Source of the DNA: Apostichopus japonicus
Lineage: Eukaryota > Echinodermata > Holothuroidea > Aspidochirotida > Stichopodidae
Direction of reading: 5' to 3'
DNA: 64,000 nt
Assembly: GCF_037975245.1 (NCBI RefSeq)
Contig: NC_092580.1
Coordinates: 16,814,001 to 16,878,000, forward strand
Below the pieces are notes generated by a model. That model saw only the letters and a program-made list of their open reading frames with translations. It searched no databases and was not told the DNA's origin. A program made the position numbers and the translations under genes. This document shows positions 38,801-50,954 of this stretch, piece by piece (position 1 is the first letter of the stretch; every line of letters starts with the position of its first letter).

Positions 38801-41300
38801 AATTAAATATAATTAACCCCTTGTATGTATTAACTAAAGTATGCCTATCCACATGAGTATGTCTTTATCTAGTTTCCTTTTCTTTTCTTTTCTTTTCTAT
38901 AGATGATCCTAGCTTTCCTCAGCCACCAACCACCTCCACCAACCAACTAGTTTTCTTTGCCATGTGGACAAGATTCAAACGTATTGTATTTTAATGTGAT
39001 ATTAATGCTTGTTTTATTGTAGTAAGAACTTGATTTTGTAAATGTGTCAGGATTTACACCGCCATCAGCACCCAAATAACACCCACCAAGTCACCATCAA
39101 ACCTAAAAGCCAATATCCATCCACTACCCACATATCCATTCACCAGCCAGCACCAACCATGCAACTGACCATTAATAAACATTAATGTATTGGAATGGTT
39201 TTAAGTAGTTTTATAGACAGACTTTAATAATTGAGTACTTTTTTTTTTGTATGTTGTTGCATATTTTTGATAATTTGATGGAAGGTTTAATGACATTTTA
39301 CTGCATCATTTTATAACGAAATGCTTTGTTCTTTTCTAGTTTATATTCTATAGATGGTACTATTTCTCTCCAGTTACCAACCATCAAATACCTCCACCAA
39401 CCAGTCTCCTGCCCCTTGCAAGAGCCAAACACGTAGGCCTATTGTATTTCTATTACGATTTTAATGAATGTTTACATGCTATTTTATTGCATCATTATTT
39501 AAAGAAATGCTTGATTCTCCATTTTTATTTTGTATATTTTATAGATGTTCCCAAGGTTAAAGAACTCCACCAACCAACCACAAGCTATACCAACGAACCA
39601 CTAGCGGATGTACTAGAGCTACAACCATGGCCTAAGTCGATTGTAGGGCGCTTTCTGGGAATATCCACATGGTAGATTATCCAGGTCAGTAGCAGATAAT
39701 TTTGTTTGCCTTTAATGCATTGGGTAATATTCATGATTTGTCAGCAGGGATGTAGACAAATTTGCCTACAATTTGATGTTTGGGGGAGAGGAGGGGGGGG
39801 GGAAGCAGAATTTTAAAAGGGATACTCCTCACAAAGGGAGTCTTATTACACTTCAAGGAGTACCATGATGTACAAGGATAATAAATAACAATAAGGATAA
39901 TAATCATAATAATAAATAAATTTATTGCATATGTTTTCACAGAATTTAAATAATGCCTGTGTTTAAATCATGAACACCTTCACGGTATTCCCATTCGATG
40001 TAGATAATTTACCCCTTGTATGTATGTATGTATGTTATAACTAAAACATGTGTATCCACATGAGCATTTCCTTATCTAGTTTCTTTTTCTTTTCTAGTTT
40101 ATAGATGATCCTCGCTTACTGATGATCCTCGCTTATAGATGATCCTCGCTTACTCGCAACCACATCCACCAACCAACTAGTTTTATTTTGCTGTGTGGAT
40201 AAGATTAAAACATTTTGTATTTCATTGTGATATTAATGCGTGTTTTAATATATTAAGAACTGTTGAGTTTGAAACTGTCAGGATTAAAACCGCCATCAGC
40301 AACCACGTAACAACCCACCATCCTTCCTAAAAGCCATTATCCATCCACTACACACATATACACTCACCGGCCAACACCGACCATCCTTTTCCCATTCATG
40401 AGCAAAATATTAATAAACATTATATTGCATTGATTTTAAGTAGATTTAATGGCATATTTTTTTCTGTATTATGTTGCATCATAATGAGATTTATTTGCAT
40501 CATATTTATGAAGAACTGCTTGATTTTTCTTTTCTATTTTATAATTGACAATGAATATTATTTTTTAAATATTATGCATTTTATAGAGCCACAGATTTGA
40601 TGAAAGACCAACTCTAGAAAAGCAGTTACAACATATCAAATATATTGCATAACCCACCCCCCCCCCCCCTGCCCTTTCCGTCTTCTGTGTTCCATCTACC
40701 GGTACTTGCTATGAGGTGAGCTTCCCATTCAATAATTCTATTGAATTTGTTTCTACATAATTTAAATAATGCGTGTGTTAAAATCCACAGCTTTCTCCCA
40801 TTCGATGTAAAGTTATTTACCCCTAATATCTGTAATATCTAAAGCATGCGTATCCACATAATTAATCACGATGAAATTTTGTGTTCTTTTACAGACGATC
40901 GTAGCTTCTGCAGCCACAAATACCTCCACCATCCACCAAACCTGTCTTTTGCCACGTGGAAGAGATTAAACGTATTGCATTTTAATGAAGAACTGTTGAT
41001 TTTATGTGTTGATTATGATGATTATATGTTAATTTACACCGCCACTAAATAACCACTTTCAAAGCCACCAACCATGCTACACACACATATGCATTCGCCA
41101 GCCAGCACTAACCTTGTCACAAACATGAGCAAAATATTAATATTGTATTGCAATTATTTTAAGCAGCTTTATTTGACTGATATAATGAGTGCTTTGTGTA
41201 TTTTTGTTAATTTAATGAGATTATATTGCATCATTTCATAAAGAAATGTTCTTTTCTAGTGTACAACAATGATAGATTACAATTACACAGCAACAAATGC
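32830..41300 (+). repeat. Composite CCAACCA-rich tandem array
   Basis: Degenerate direct repeats of several module types follow each other. They are: a TTAAGGTACCGTCAAGATG block (32833, 33511); a CACCGCCATCATCCACCAA block; a 'TATAGATG...CAG|GTCAGT' block (34130, 35330, 36623, 37031, 38293, 39545); a 'TATAGATGGTCCT...AACAC|GTAGGCC' block; and a 'TTTTCTAG...GATCCTAGCTTTC' block. Spacing between like modules is roughly 0.4-1.3 kb. Fragments of G-rich elements are embedded in several units. A conserved but frequently broken peptide frame (TNQPLADVLELQPW) recurs. No complete gene is seen. Confidence 0.85.
34316..34452 (+). mobile_element. G-rich 'GACGTAGCCAGAAATTTGA' element fragments in the array
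   Basis: The fragment starts GTGACGTAGCCAGAAATTTG and ends near TTGCCCAAAATGCCTCCC. Similar copies are at about 37237-37385, 38503-38625 and 39748-39880, with an opposite end (GGCTACGTCCCTG) near 35680. They were probably amplified with the array after one insertion. Confidence 0.6.
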
Positions 41301-41419
41301 AAAATGATGACTTCTCCTTTTCATTGTTGCTCATATCTTCCCCACCCCCGTCCAACCCACCCCCTTCACCTGAACCCATCCATCTTCTATGTTCCATCTT
41401 TTTCTGTCCCTGAAAGAAC

Positions 41420-44400
41420 CCCTAAAATACAGATAAAACATGCAATTGAATAACCAACCCCCCTTCCCCTGCCTCTTTCCTAAAGTCTGAAAGAACAACT
41501 CCAACCCCCTTCCCCCTGAGAACAACCCCCAAAAACAACCCCCGTCCATCTTCATCTGTGTGTGTTCCATCTTCATCTGTCCTAAAGTCTGTAAGAACAA
41601 CTCTAAAAAAAACAGTTAAAAACATATTAAATACATTGCAGAACCACCCCCCCTTCCCCTGCCCCCGTCCGTCTTCTTCTGTGTTCCATCTTCTGTGTTC
41701 CGTCTTCTTCTGTGTTCCGTCTTCTTCTGTGTTACGTCTTCTGTGTTCCATCTTCTTTTGTCCTGATGTCTGAAAGAACAACTCTAAAAAAGGTTAAAAC
41801 ATATCAAATACATTGCATAACCCACCCCCTTCCCCTGCCCCCGTCCGTCTTCTGTGTTCCATCTTCTGTCCTGATGGAACAACTCTAAAAAAGGTTAAAA
41901 CATATCAAATACATTGCATAACCCACCCTACTTCCCCTGTCCGTCTTCTTGTGTTCCGTCTTCTGTGTTCCATCTTCTGTCCTGATGTCTGAAAGAACAA
42001 CAAAGGTTATCATATCAAATACATTGCATAACCCACCCCCTTACCCTGCCCCCGTCCGTCTTCTTCTGTGTTCCGTCTTCTTCTGTGTTCCATCTTCTTC
42101 TGTCCTGATGTCTGAAAGAACAACTCTAAAAAAGGTTAAAACATATCAAATACATTGCATAACCCACCCCCTTCCCCTGCCCCCGTCCATCTTCTTCTGT
42201 GTTCCATCTTCTTGTCCTGATGTTTGAAAGAACAACTCTTAAGAAAGGTTAAAACATTAAATACATTTCATAACCCACCCCCCTTCCCCTGCCCCTGTCC
42301 GTCTTCTTCTGTGTTCCATCTTCTTCTGTCCTAATGTCTGAAAGAACAACTCTAAAAAAGGTTAAAACATATCAAATACATTGCATAACCCACCCCCCTT
42401 CCCCTGCCCCCATCCATCTTCTTCTGTGTTCCATCTTCTTGTCCTGATGTCTGAAAGAACAACTCTTAAGAAAGGTTAAAACATTAAATACATTTCATAA
42501 CCCTTCCCCTGTCCCCGTCCATCTTCTTCTGTGTTCCATCTTCTTCTGTCCTGATGTCTGAAAGAACAACTCTAAAAAAGGTTAAAACATATCAAATACA
42601 TTGCATAACCCACCCCCCTTCCCCTGCCCCCGTCCGTCTTCTTCTGTGTTCCATCTTCTTCTGTCCTGATTTCTGAAAGAACAACTCTTAAGAAAGGTTA
42701 AAACATATTAAATACATTTCATAACCCACCCCCCTTCTCCTGTCCCCGTCCGTCTTCTTCTGTGTTCCATCTTCTTCTGTGTTCCATCTTCTTCTGTCCT
42801 GATGTCTGAAAGAACAACTCTAAAAAAGGTTAAAACATATCAAATACATTGCATAACCCACCCCCCTTCCCCTGCCCCCGTCCGTCTTCTTCTGTGTTCC
42901 ATCTTCTTCTGTCCTGATTTCTGAAAGAACAACTCTTAAGAAAGGTTAAAACATTAAATACATTTCATAACCCACCCCCCTTCCCCTGTCCCCGTCCGTC
43001 TTCTGTGTTCCATCTTCTTCTGTGTTCCATCTTCTTCTGTCCTGATGTCTGAAAGAACAACTCTAAAAAAGGTTAAAACATATCAAATACATTGCATAAC
43101 CCACCCCCCTTCCCCTGCCCCCGTCCATCTTCTTCTGTGTTCCATCTTCTTGTCCTGATGTCTGAAAGAACAACTCTTAAGAAAGGTTAAAACATTAAAT
43201 ACATTTCATAACCCACCCCCCCTTTCCCTGTCCCCGTCCGTCTTCTTCTGTGTTCCATCTTCTTCTGTGTTCCATCTTCTTCTGTCCTGATGTCTGAAAG
43301 AACAACTCTAAAAAAGGTTAAAACATATCAAATACATTGCATAACCCACCCCCCTTCCCCTGCCCCCGTCCATCTTCTTCTGTGTTCCATCTTCTTCTGT
43401 CCTGATTTCTGAAAGAACAACTCTTAAGAAAGGTTAAAACATTAAATACATTTCATAACCCACCCCCCTTCCCCTGTCCCCGTCCGTCTTCTTCTGTGTT
43501 CCATCTTCTTCTGTGTTCCATCTTCTTCTGTCCTGATGTCTGAAAGAACAACTCTAAAAAAGGTTAAAACATATCAAATACATTGCATAACCCACCCCCC
43601 TTCCCCTGCCCCCGTCCATCTTCTTCTGTGTTCCATCTTCTTCTGTGTTCCATCTTCTTCTGTCCTGATGTCTGAAAGAACAACTCTAAAAAAGGATAAA
43701 ACATATCAAATACATTGCATAACCCACCCCCCTTCCCCTGCCCCCGTCCGTCTTCTTCTGTGTTCCATCTTCTTCTGTCCTGATTTCTGAAAGAACAACT
43801 CTTAAGAAAGGTTTAAACATATTAAATACATTTCATAACCCACCCCCCTTCCCCTGTCCCCGTCTGTCTTCTTCTGTGTTCCATCTTCTTCTGTGTTCCA
43901 TCTTCTTCTGTCTTGATGTCTGAAAGAACAACTCTAAAAAAGGTTAAAACATATCAAATACATTGCATAACCCACCCCCCTTCCCCTGCCCCCGTCCGTC
44001 TTCTGTGTTCCATCTTCTTCTGTCCTGATTTCTGAAAGAACAACTCTTAAGAAAGGTTAAAACATATTAAATACATTTCATAACCCACCCCCCTTCCCCT
44101 GTCCCCGTCCGTCTTCTGTGTTCCATCTTCTTCTGTGTTCCATCTTCTTCTGTCCTGATGTCTGAAAGAACAACTCTAATAAAGGTTAAAACATATCAAA
44201 TACATTGCATAACCCACCCCCCCTTCCCCTGCCCCCGTCCGTCTTCTTCTGTGTTCCATCTTCTTCTGTGTTCCATCTTCTTCTGTCCTGATTTCTGAAA
44301 GAACAACTCTTAAGAAAGGTTAAAACATATTAAATACATTTCATAACCCACCCCCCTTCCCCTGTCCCCATCCGTCTTCTTCTGTGTTCCATCTTCTTCT

Positions 44401-45530
44401 GTGTTCCATCTTCTTCTGTCCTGATGTCTGAAAGAACAACTCTAAAAAAGGTTAAAACATATCAAATACATTGCATAACCCACCCCCCTTCCCCTGCCCC
44501 CGTCCGTCTTCTTCTGTGTTCCATCTTCTTCTGTCCTGATTTCTGAAAGAACAACTCTTAAGAAAGGTTAAAACATATTAAATACATTTCATAACCCAGC
44601 CCCCTTCCCCTGTCCCCGTCCGTCTTCTTCTGTGTTCCATCTTCTTCTGTGTTCCATCTTCTTCTGTCCTGATGTCTGAAAGAACAACTCTAAAAAAGGT
44701 TAAAACATATCAAATACATTGCATAACCCACCCCCCTTCCCCTGCCCCCGTCCGTCTTCTTCTGTGTTCCATCTTCTTCTGTCCTGATTTCTGAAAGAAC
44801 AACTCTTAAGAAAGGTTAAAACATATTAAATACATTGCATAACCCACCCCCCTTCCCCTGTCCCGTCCGTCTTCTTCTGTGTTCCATCTTCTTCTGTCCT
44901 GATGTCTGAAAGAACAACTCTAAAAAGGTTAAAACATATCAAATACATTGCATAACCCACCCCCCTTCCCCTGCCCAAGTCCGTCTTCTTCTGTGTTCCA
45001 TCTTCTACTGTCCTGATGTCTGAAAGAACAACTCTTAAGAAAGGTTAAAACATATCAAATACATTGCATAACCCACCCCCCTTCCCCTGCCTCCCATCCG
45101 TCTTCTTCTGTGTTCCATCTTCTTTTGTCCTTATGTCTGAAAGAACAACTCTAAAAAAAGTTAAAACATATCAAATACATTTCATAACCTTATGTCCTTA
45201 TGTCTGAAAGAACAACTCTAAAAAAAAGTTAAAACATATCAAATACATTGCATAACCCACCCCCCCTACCCCTGCCCCCCATCCGTCTTCTTCTGTGTTC
45301 CATCTTCTTTTGTCCTTATGTCTGAAAGAACAACTCTAAAAAAAGTTAAAACATATCAAATACATTGCATAACCCACCCCCCTTCCCTCTTCTTCTGTCT
45401 TCCTGATGTCTGAAAGAACAACTCTAGAAAACAGTCAAAACATATTACATACATTGCATAACCCACCATCACTATCTTGGCCCCCCTCCATCTTCTTTTG
45501 TGCTCCATCTCCTTCTGTCCTCCTGACAGT
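41420..45530 (+). repeat. Satellite of about 110-135 bp monomers with a two-monomer higher-order repeat
   Basis: About 34 monomers contain CTGAAAGAACAACTCT, AAACATAT(C/T)AAATACATT, AACCCACCCCCCTTCCCCTG and CGTCTTCTTCTGTGTTCC. From about 42.1 to 44.9 kb two types mostly alternate. Type A has GATGTCTG, TCTAAAAAAGG, TTGCATAACC; type B has GATTTCTG, TCTTAAGAAAGG, TTTCATAACC. The combined period is about 240-265 bp. An ancestral-looking single unit is at about 40600-40680, within the end of the preceding array. Confidence 0.95.
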
Positions 45531-46080
45531 GGCGTGGCCAAGGCGTGGCATGGGCACTCCCAACAAAAAATTGTACCCCCCAGATGTGATTTGATGTGTT
45601 AAAAAAGCTTTACTCAAACAAAAACTTTTTTTTTAAATGACAAAATGTATTATGTTCATCAGTAAACTTCTTTTCACTGACCATCACAATAACCAGTTAT
45701 TTTCTCACTAACTAGGTCACAGAGAGCCCCTGAGTGAACCACTATTGCTTAAACTTCACTAATACCCTGCATTAATTTCAATTTCAATACTCTTATTTCA
45801 AAGCATTATCTAGCAAAGGGTTAATTTCCATTTTTTGTATAACTTTTTTATCTGCCCTAATTGAAAACATAAATATCGGACAGTCTAAGCTAAAAGTTCT
45901 TGAACATAAAGAAACTTCAAGGTGCAAAATATAGCACCAGATTGCATCTAAGGACCCTTAATTAATAAGAAAAAACCCTCTCCTTAGAACCCTCCCCCAG
46001 GACAGCATTTCACAAATAAACATTGTGCCCCCCCCCTAATTAAGTGTTGTACCCTCCCTGTGCACCCCAAGATTGAAATT
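45531..46080 (+). mobile_element. Insertion interrupting the last satellite unit
   Basis: Satellite sequence stops at about 45530, where CAGTGGCGTGGCC begins. It resumes at about 46083 with ATATCTGAAAGAAAAATTCT, TTGCATAACTCACC. The inserted 550 bp begins with a hAT-like CAGTGGCG, but I could not find a matching inverted end, so the class is open. Confidence 0.5.
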
Positions 46081-46082
46081 TC

Positions 46083-46180
46083 TTCAGGATATCTGAAAGA
46101 AAAATTCTAGAAAATCAGTTAAACATATCAAAATCATTGCATAACTCACCATCCCTCCAGGATCCCCCCATCCATCCTCC
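46083..46180 (+). repeat. Outlying satellite unit after the insertion
   Basis: CTGAAAG, TTCTAGAAAA, AAACATATCAAAATCATTGC and CACCATCC match the satellite consensus. This confirms that 45531-46080 is an insertion into the array. Confidence 0.7.
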
Positions 46181-47397
46181 TCATTACTTCAGATTTCAGA
46201 GCAACCAATTCATTTGAGCTGTTTGGCAATTAAATAGTGTAAGTTTACAGAATTAAAATGTTTACCCATGTTAGACTCACCAAGTAAATCCTGCCATGTA
46301 GTCAATCAGTGTCTGTATAATATGTCTTCTTTCTCTGACATTAGGCATTCTTTCTGCTTTTAGCCTTCCTTTAAGCACTAATGACATCCTTGGAAATTTA
46401 CGTTTTGCCGTTGCTGCCTATTTTGATGGAAAACAAACAAAACACACTGTTGATTCCTCAAAGTTTCAAATTAGTAAATATAGTTTCTATGATTCAACTA
46501 ATGAAATTCTTTGCTGAAGTATGGTAAGTAAAAATCGTAAGTGTTTTTCTGTTAAGAAGACTTCAAACAGATGTTGGACTTCTGCAAATGTTTCTGATTC
46601 TTATGCAGTCAATTAAAATGTATCACACATAGACACACAACATTCAATGCTCAACCATTCACTGAATATTAGTTGGCCTGGTAAAAGTGGTCTATGGTAG
46701 CATACGCCCATTAAATGCCTGATGTTCTCCTGCTGCTTTTTGGCAATTTTTCTGAAGGGTTAGGGGTAAGGATTAGGTTTTTTTACTTGAGTCAGATTGA
46801 CTTGAGTCAGACTTGAGTCATAATCTGACTTGAGTCAGATTGACATAGATTCTATAGGAGTATGTCACCTTCAGTAACAGTTGAAATTTCAAACTCCACT
46901 TTAAACCTCTTTTTATGATAGTCTGAGAAGTCATGAAAACCAGAAAATACACCCTTTTCGTTTATTTCTATAGTGTGACTCTTCATATGGTGCCTCACAC
47001 ATCTTGTACAGTCTACATGAATAATACAGTACTGAACTTTAAACAAGCAAAGTGCTCAATGGTCGACATATTCCCTGGTGTGAAAACAAGTCATTCCATC
47101 ACCATGGCTGGCATCTACTAAATGTCTAAGTTGTGCTTGGGTCCACAGAATGTGTTTTAAGCACAGTTCCTCAGTTTGGTGCTAATTAGCCCCTCTGGTT
47201 GGATAAATGTTCCTGTCTGACAGGAAACTTGACACAAGTTGGCCTTCTTCCCTCTGAAAATTTGATCACTCTCAGCATCCAGTAATCATTAGCACTTAGC
47301 TGTGGCCCTGAAATGAGAGAGAAAAATGTACTTGCTACTTTGGCACTGCTTTTCAAAGGCAGTTTTTACAGATTTTGGGGCCAAACATGCCCAGGAA

Positions 47398-48301
47398 GCG
47401 AGTTTTTTTTATGCAGGTAGGTTCGTACTATTGTGTATATTGAATAGCCAATCACAGCCAAGTTCATTTTGACGTCATCAAATACGACAAGGAAAGCACG
47501 AAACACTTAATATTTAAAGTCGATAAGTTCAACCTGACGTGCTAGCCTGAGCATGAAACACTTAATATTTAAAGTCGATAAGTTCAACCTGACAAGCTAG
47601 CCTGATGCAACAACAATGCTGCAGTAATCTCTAGCGAAGCTATTCCTTTAGCTTTAGCCATACACCGACTAAATTTTTAGTTTTTTAATATGAAATCTGT
47701 GTTCTTTCCAAATTTTGGAAACCTGGTAAGAATTCTTTGCCACAAATTTCCTATCTTAGTGATCTTCTTAACGTATCTTTGTGCATACGAATTGTTCAGG
47801 GAGTAGTTTTGCGAAATTTGCAGTTGACACAAAGTATTATTACTTAGTCATTGAAATTTGAAATAACAGACCTACAAATTGTATCATTAAAAGGCTACTA
47901 GGTTAGGCCTAATAATCATTATTCTAAGTTTTGCCTTCACAGCTTCAGTGACACACATTACAAAAGATCTAGCATTTATCTAAGAAAGAATCAGAGGAAC
48001 ATTTTTTCTTGTTGTATGTGATGTGTTGAAGACAATACTGTATTTGTATTGAGTTCACAGTAAAGGTTGCACTTGCAAATAAAAGATAAAAACGAGATAA
48101 TGACAACAACAAAAATTTTCGGCAGATGTGAGATTCGAACTCACAATGCTCTCATACAGCATCAGATTGACATTGTTTACAAATCTTACTGCTTTAGAGC
48201 GAGTGACACGTGCATACTTGATGACGTCAAAATGAACTTGGCTGTGATTGGCTATTTAATATACACAATGGTACGAACCTACCTGCATAAAAAAAACTCG
48301 C
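47398..48301 (+). mobile_element. 904-bp element with about 83-bp TIRs and 9-bp target duplication (MULE-like)
   Basis: The ends GCGAGTTTTTTTTATGCAGG and (right end) CCTGCATAAAAAAAACTCGC are perfect complements, and the inverted repeats extend about 83 bases to a TGACGTCATCAA segment. The target duplication GCCCAGGAA is at 47389-47397 and 48302-48310. The paralogous block at 55180-55200 is uninterrupted (CATGCCCAGGAATGCTTCG), giving a natural empty site. Long TIRs and 9-bp duplications are typical of Mutator-like elements. No transposase is inside, so it is non-autonomous. Confidence 0.9.
48122..48205 (-). tRNA. Degenerate tRNA-like T-arm/B box (not a functional tRNA)
   Basis: On the minus strand GTGAG-TTCGAAT-CTCAC forms a perfect T-arm followed by ATCTGCC. 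An A-box-like stretch (GCTCTAAAGCAGTAAG) is upstream, but no complete cloverleaf can be drawn. It lies inside the 47398-48301 element. It could be a captured tRNA remnant or chance. Confidence 0.25.
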
Positions 48302-48585
48302 GCCCAGGAAAGCTTCGTACTGTGACCAGATCTTTAATGAGGGTGCTGTTGAAACAACGTTTCAAAGGTTTTGAAGATGATCATAGTGAATAGCTTCTCA
48401 GAGTTGTCTTGTATCAGTCTTTGAGCAGAATTTCAACTGCTTATGAACAAAACTAGTGAATTAGTAACTGGAAACTTGTTTCAAGGATAAAACTGATTAC
48501 TATTGATAGGACTGGGTAGAAGAAAAGGCATGTTTGATAGGTTTTGTATCTCTTTCTGGTATGGATGAATTTGTTGGACTTGGTT

Positions 48586-49620
48586 CAAAGGTTGTGTTTT
48601 GATGCACTCTCTGTAGCAACAAATGTGAGCTCTTGCTCCTCTATAAAGTTTTAAACCAAAGAAGCAAACCTGGCAGGAATCCTTAAGACCTTAACATTGC
48701 ATTGCAGTTAGGCTTGCATCAGACATTGATCAGCTCTAGTCCAGCTCATAGACAGCTCAGCAGCATCTGTCTTCCAAGTCCTGCTGTCAGTACACTGCAA
48801 AAGTCTGCCAACCAGTTTGGACCTGTAATGAAAGAAATTAATGAAAATGATATGGCAGAAAAGGGTATATAAAGGAGACACTGCAACAGCGTGGCCTCTC
48901 AAAAGACTCTCCAATTTTTGCAGAATATGATCGTCAATATTACCCTCTGCATAATGCAAAAAGTAAGACTCCATTGGATCATGTTAGCCAATGCAGAGAT
49001 GTAATTGTTGAGAAGGTCACCATGGATAAATTTGTTATTGGTTACCATCACAGTAACAAGTTATGCTTAATGTGTGAAATGAAAAGAAGAAGGGTCACTA
49101 GGTACAGTGTCCAGGCCATGAGGGCTTTTCAGCAAAGATGCCAATATCGGAGATGAACAAAATGGTGGAAAGATATCTGCATCCAAATTACTTACATATT
49201 GGAACCCAGTAAAGGTCAAGGGCCTAACAACTGATGCTGATGGAAAGGTGTGTAAAGGGTTCAGTAGTACAATGGCTGCAGCTACTCATTATGAAATAGA
49301 GAACCTGTTAGACCAAATACACCTAAACAGCTAGGTCACTCTGCAGAGCACTGATTACAGCAGTATTCTACTCTGAAATGGTTCCTGCAAAAACTGTGAC
49401 TATAGGAAGCACATGATACAAATGCACTTTGCTGAATACTTGACCTACCGTGTACAGGAAGAGGTGACTGCTGGCAGGAGAGCCAATGCAAAGTTGTGAA
49501 AACTTTATCTACATGTTTAGACTGCCTTGCAAAGTACTACAGTTCATTTGTATGCAAGAGAGGTTGGACGTACAAATTTCCAATTCTGCTAGCATGTACG
49601 TGTTTTCTAAATTCCTAAAT
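48586..49620 (+). pseudogene. Mutator-like transposase remnant, copy A
   Basis: Broken frames encode parts of a Mutator-like transposase. They include a QKSANQFGPV-like segment (48795-48835), KTPLDHVSQCRDVIVEK and KFVIGYHHSNKLCLMCE (48960-49080), VERYLHPNY (about 49165) and TDADGKVCKGFSSTMAAATH in shifted frames (about 49230-49290). QKxAN, NN/KTP, KLC and the T-D-D---- segment match what I know of the metazoan multi-copy family (Pfam Mutator-like transposase domain). Stops and frameshifts make it dead. Confidence 0.65.
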
Positions 49621-50954
49621 TTTTCCATCAACTTCATGCACAGAATACTCCTGTTTTAAAGCAATTATAATAACAACATCGAGGGCCTTATGTAGATGTA
49701 TTAGGTAATCACTAATCACAATTGATCCCCATCCAACCCCATAGCTTCGCGCACACACACACATGTACTGTTCAAAAGCTATCATTTCCTATTCACAGTT
49801 GGTTTGGTCTACCAAACATACTCTGAAACTTGTCTACAAGACAACAATGCACAGAGCTGACCCCAGCAATTTAGAACAAGGAATTATATGTTACCGCGCT
49901 CAGACAAGATAGCATGTGCAAATAAACATTACTTGCTACAGGATCAGCTCCAAGTATCGCTGTCTTTCCTAGGAACGGGTACTTCTCCAATGAACACCCC
50001 GCTGCCTCTGAGTAGTGGGCTGATGCGGGATAACTGCAGTGTGGTGATGAAACAAAGCATACAATATCAAAACTTCCTCACTGAATATATACCTTTGCAA
50101 TTACTTGATGGGCAAAATTTTATTAACCACTAATGTTCCACTCATGTTAGTCAAAATCTTATTTTCATTTGACTGCAAGTCTCAGTCAGATAATACCATG
50201 CCAGTGATAGGATTCTCAAAGAAAGTGACCACTGGTTACTGGAACCTAACTTTAAATCATGGATCAATAGATACTAGACTCTACTGTAGCAGACAAATAA
50301 ACTTTGCCTGTATCCTGAATATTGTTATTTTTAAATAGTCCTCATTACTTCAGATTTCAGAGCAACTAAATCATTTTGAGCTGTTTGGCAATTAAATATT
50401 GTAAGTTTACAGTATTAAACTGTCTACCAGTTTTAGACTCACCGAGAAAATCCTGCTATGTAGTTAAACAGGGTCTGTATAATATATCTTCTTTCTCTGT
50501 CATTAGGCATTCTTTCTGCTATTAGCCTTCCTTCAAGCACTAGTGACAACCTTGGAATCTCAAATTTGTTTCACCAATGTTGCCTATTTTGATAGAAAAA
50601 AACAAAACACAATGTTGATTCCTCAAAGTTTCAACTGATTAAATATAGTTTCTATGATTCAACATATGAAATTCTATGCTGACTGAAGGATTGTAAATAA
50701 AAGTACTAAGGTGTTTTTATGGTAAGAAGACTTCAAACAGATGTTGGACTTCTGCAAATGTTTCTGAGTCAATTAAAATGTATCACACATAGACACACAA
50801 CATTCAATGCTCAACCATTCACTCAATGTTAGTTGGCTTGGTGAAAATGGTCTATGGTAGCAAACGCCCATTCAATGCCTGATGTTCTCCTGCTGCTTTT
50901 TGGCAATTTTCCTGAAGGAGAACACTTGAGTCAGATTGATATAGATGCTAATAG

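Noticed and set aside
41420-45530. CRISPR-like or spacer-bearing array
   Set aside because: Monomers are contiguous, homologous along their whole length, and without unique spacers. This is a eukaryotic satellite.
48122-48205. Functional tRNA gene
   Set aside because: Only the T-arm and a weak A box are present; no acceptor pairing or anticodon arm could be drawn.
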